A stretch of DNA of 6,739 nucleotides. It comes from an uncultured Bacillota bacterium. GTDB lineage: Bacteria > Bacillota_I > Bacilli_A > RF39 > UBA660. The notes under the pieces were generated by a model that saw only the letters and a program-made list of their open reading frames with translations, had not been told where the DNA came from and made no database searches. The position numbers and the translations under genes were made by a program. Position 1 is the first letter of the stretch. Every line of letters starts with the position of its first letter. Where the stretch lies: contig CAMOVA010000037.1 of the NCBI GenBank assembly GCA_946626905.1, positions 1 to 6,739 on the forward strand. Reading direction: 5' to 3'. Shown in pieces: positions 4,642 through 6,739 of this stretch.

Positions 4642-6735
4642 ATGATGTCTGTTTTAGAGTATGCAGAAGATGTTAATAAGCCTATAGAGGAAATATTAAA
4701 GAAATGTAAAGAATTAGGTATAAATGTTAGTGATCCTAATGATATGTTAGAAGACATTGATATAACAGAACTTGATAATGTTATTGATGAAGTAGTAGAT
4801 GAAGAAGCTATTGATGAATTAGCAGAAATGATAGCTGAAAAACAAGATATAGATTTAGATGAAACTATTTCAAAACAAAAAGTAAAACCTAATAAGGTTG
4901 CAACTAAAGCAAATAAAAAAGAACTTTCTTTAAAAAGAAAAGAAATGTATAAAAATAAAGAAAAGTTACAATCAAATAATGAAAAAGATGAAAATGTAGT
5001 AATTTATAAAGAAGGAATGCGTGTTGGTGAAATCGCAGATGCTTTAAATGTTCCTGCTACAGAAATAATCAAAAAATTATTTATGTTAGGTATTATGGCT
5101 AATGTTAATAATACATTAGATTTCGATAATACTGAGATATTAGTTTCAGAATATGGAAAAGAATTAAAAAGAGAAGAAACAGTAGATGTCGCAAATTTTG
5201 AAGAATTTGTTGTTAATGATAAAGAAGAAGATCTTGTTAAAAGACCACCTGTAGTAACAATAATGGGACATGTTGACCACGGTAAAACAACTCTTCTTGA
5301 TACTATAAGAAAAACAAATGTAGTAGATGGAGAAGCTGGAGGTATAACTCAAGCAATTAGTGCATACCAAGTTGTTCATAATGGTGAAAAGATAACATTT
5401 ATTGATACACCAGGACATGCTGCATTTACTGAAATGAGAGCTAGAGGTGCATCAATTACTGATATAGTAATTATAATAGTTGCTGCAGATGATGGTGTTA
5501 TGCCACAAACTAAAGAAGCAATTGATCATGCTAAAGCAGCAGGTGTACCAATTTTAGTAGCAATCAATAAAATAGATAAACCAGAAGCAAATCCTGAAAG
5601 AGTAATGACAGAACTTGCTGAATATGGACTAACACCAGATTCATGGGGTGGAGATACAATTTATACAAATATTTCTGCTAAGCAAGGAACTGGAATTGAT
5701 GAATTATTAGAAAATATCTTATTGGTAGCTGAAATGGGTGAATATAAAGCAAATCCATCTCGTTATGCAATGGGAACTGTAATTGAATCAAGACTTGATA
5801 AACAAGTAGGACCAATCGCAACAGTATTAATAGGTAATGGTACATTAAGATTAGGAGATCCTATAGTTGTTGGAACAAGTTATGGTAAAGTTAGAACATT
5901 AAAAGATGATAAAGGTAAAGAAATAACAACAGCTGAGCCTTCAAAACCAGTTGAAATAACAGGACTTTCAGAAGTACCTGAAGCAGGAGATCGTTTTATG
6001 GCTTTTGAAACAGAAAAAGAAGCACATAGTATAAGTGATCAAAGAAAGGTAGCAGCTAAAGCTAAAGATTTAAAATCAAATGATGCTGTAACATTAGATG
6101 ATTTATTTAATCAAATAGGTGAAGGTTTAAAAGAAATTAAAATAATTATAAAAGCAGATGTTCATGGTTCTGCAGAAGCAGTTAAAAACTCTTTAGAAAA
6201 AATAGAAGTAGAAGATGTAAGAGTTAATGTTATTAGAAGTAGTGTAGGTGCAATCACTGAAAGTGATATAGTACTTGCAAAAGCATCAAATGCTATTATT
6301 GTTGGATTCAACGTAAGACCAAATAATACAATAAGAGATTATGCTAAAGAACAAAATGTAGAAATAAGATTATATAATATTATTTATAAAGCAGTAGAAG
6401 AAATAGAAGCAGCTATGAAAGGTTTATTAGAACCAGTTTATGAAGAAAAAATAATTGGTTCTGCAGAAGTTAGACAATTATTTAAATTTTCTAAAGTTGG
6501 AACTATAGCTGGTTCATATGTTACAGAAGGAATTATCAAAAGAGATGCTAAAGCTAGAATTATTAGAGATGGTATAGTTATTTATGATGGTGATATCGGT
6601 TCTGTACAAAGAGAAAAAGATACTGCTAAAGAAGTTAAAAAAGGATTAGAATGTGGAATTACTATTTCTAACTTTAATGATATAAAAGTTGGAGATACTA
6701 TTGAAGCATATGAAATGGTTGAAATAAAAAGATAA
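4642..6735 (+). CDS. infB: Translation initiation factor IF2
   Basis: IF2 is the GTPase that brings initiator tRNA to the 30S subunit and promotes subunit joining. The 697 residues show an acidic N-terminal helical segment resembling a first IF2_N domain (about 3-48), a charged linker (50-118), a clear IF2_N domain (about 121-172), the G domain with GHVDHGKT (209-216), DTPGH (255-259), NKID (309-312) and SAK (345-347), then domain II (about 375-460), C1 (about 485-590) and the tRNA-binding C2 domain (about 600-695) with ECGI (669-672). All GTP-binding motifs are intact. Length is close to the B. subtilis protein. GAGGTG (4631-4636) precedes two tandem ATG codons; the first gives a 5-base spacing, the second (4645) 8 bases, and either may be used. 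The gene is complete; four bases remain after it. Confidence 0.97.
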   Translation: MMSVLEYAEDVNKPIEEILKKCKELGINVSDPNDMLEDIDITELDNVIDEVVDEEAIDELAEMIAEKQDIDLDETISKQKVKPNKVATKANKKELSLKRKEMYKNKEKLQSNNEKDENVVIYKEGMRVGEIADALNVPATEIIKKLFMLGIMANVNNTLDFDNTEILVSEYGKELKREETVDVANFEEFVVNDKEEDLVKRPPVVTIMGHVDHGKTTLLDTIRKTNVVDGEAGGITQAISAYQVVHNGEKITFIDTPGHAAFTEMRARGASITDIVIIIVAADDGVMPQTKEAIDHAKAAGVPILVAINKIDKPEANPERVMTELAEYGLTPDSWGGDTIYTNISAKQGTGIDELLENILLVAEMGEYKANPSRYAMGTVIESRLDKQVGPIATVLIGNGTLRLGDPIVVGTSYGKVRTLKDDKGKEITTAEPSKPVEITGLSEVPEAGDRFMAFETEKEAHSISDQRKVAAKAKDLKSNDAVTLDDLFNQIGEGLKEIKIIIKADVHGSAEAVKNSLEKIEVEDVRVNVIRSSVGAITESDIVLAKASNAIIVGFNVRPNNTIRDYAKEQNVEIRLYNIIYKAVEEIEAAMKGLLEPVYEEKIIGSAEVRQLFKFSKVGTIAGSYVTEGIIKRDAKARIIRDGIVIYDGDIGSVQREKDTAKEVKKGLECGITISNFNDIKVGDTIEAYEMVEIKR

Positions 6736-6739
6736 GAAT

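Noticed and set aside
5164..5418. Minus-strand open frame of 84 codons inside infB
   Set aside because: It lies antisense to the GTPase domain of infB, one of the most conserved coding stretches in the window. It has a low-complexity composition rich in Ser, Tyr, Phe and Cys, and no recognisable motif; it is a shadow frame.

Overview
This is a window of very AT-rich DNA from a bacterium of the Firmicutes/Bacilli type. The evidence is the purine-rich Shine-Dalgarno sites (AAGGAGG, AGGTGA), short rho-independent terminators with long T tracts, and a rimP-nusA-ylxR-infB operon in the Bacillus order. All seven tryptophans I located are TGG and every gene stops at TAA or TAG, so the UGA=Trp code of Mycoplasma and Spiroplasma is unlikely. 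My best guess is an uncultivated low-GC Bacilli or Mollicutes-related gut lineage; this is inference from style only.

Layout. Positions 1-20 are the last bases of a tRNA-like RNA gene ending in an encoded CCA, followed by a terminator (31-57). A single-gene unit on the plus strand follows (promoter 134-163, GNAT acetyltransferase 187-729). It ends in a second terminator that repeats the first over 29 bases. Facing it on the minus strand are three genes read from 2790 down to 783: a CPBP-family membrane protease, a membrane-anchored metallophosphoesterase, and a small zinc-ribbon membrane protein. The zinc-ribbon gene has an additional promoter of its own and a terminator back-to-back with that of the acetyltransferase. 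These four genes are accessory or envelope functions.

The divergent intergenic region 2791-2947 carries an extended -10 promoter (TGATATAAT) in each direction and a strong leader hairpin before rimP. From 2948 to 6735 runs the conserved translation/transcription operon: rimP (30S maturation), nusA (transcription elongation/termination factor), ylxR (RNA-binding protein) and infB (initiation factor IF2). It is tightly packed: rimP and nusA overlap by 8 bases, nusA and ylxR are 1 base apart, and ylxR and infB are 18 bases apart. The usual ylxQ gene between ylxR and infB is missing.

I see no clear new system here. The observations most worth checking are a RimP reduced to its N-terminal domain, a roughly 30-residue acidic insertion in the N-terminal domain of NusA, a GDHD in place of GNHD in the phosphoesterase active site, the identical terminators on both sides of the acetyltransferase gene, and the hairpin leader of the rimP operon.
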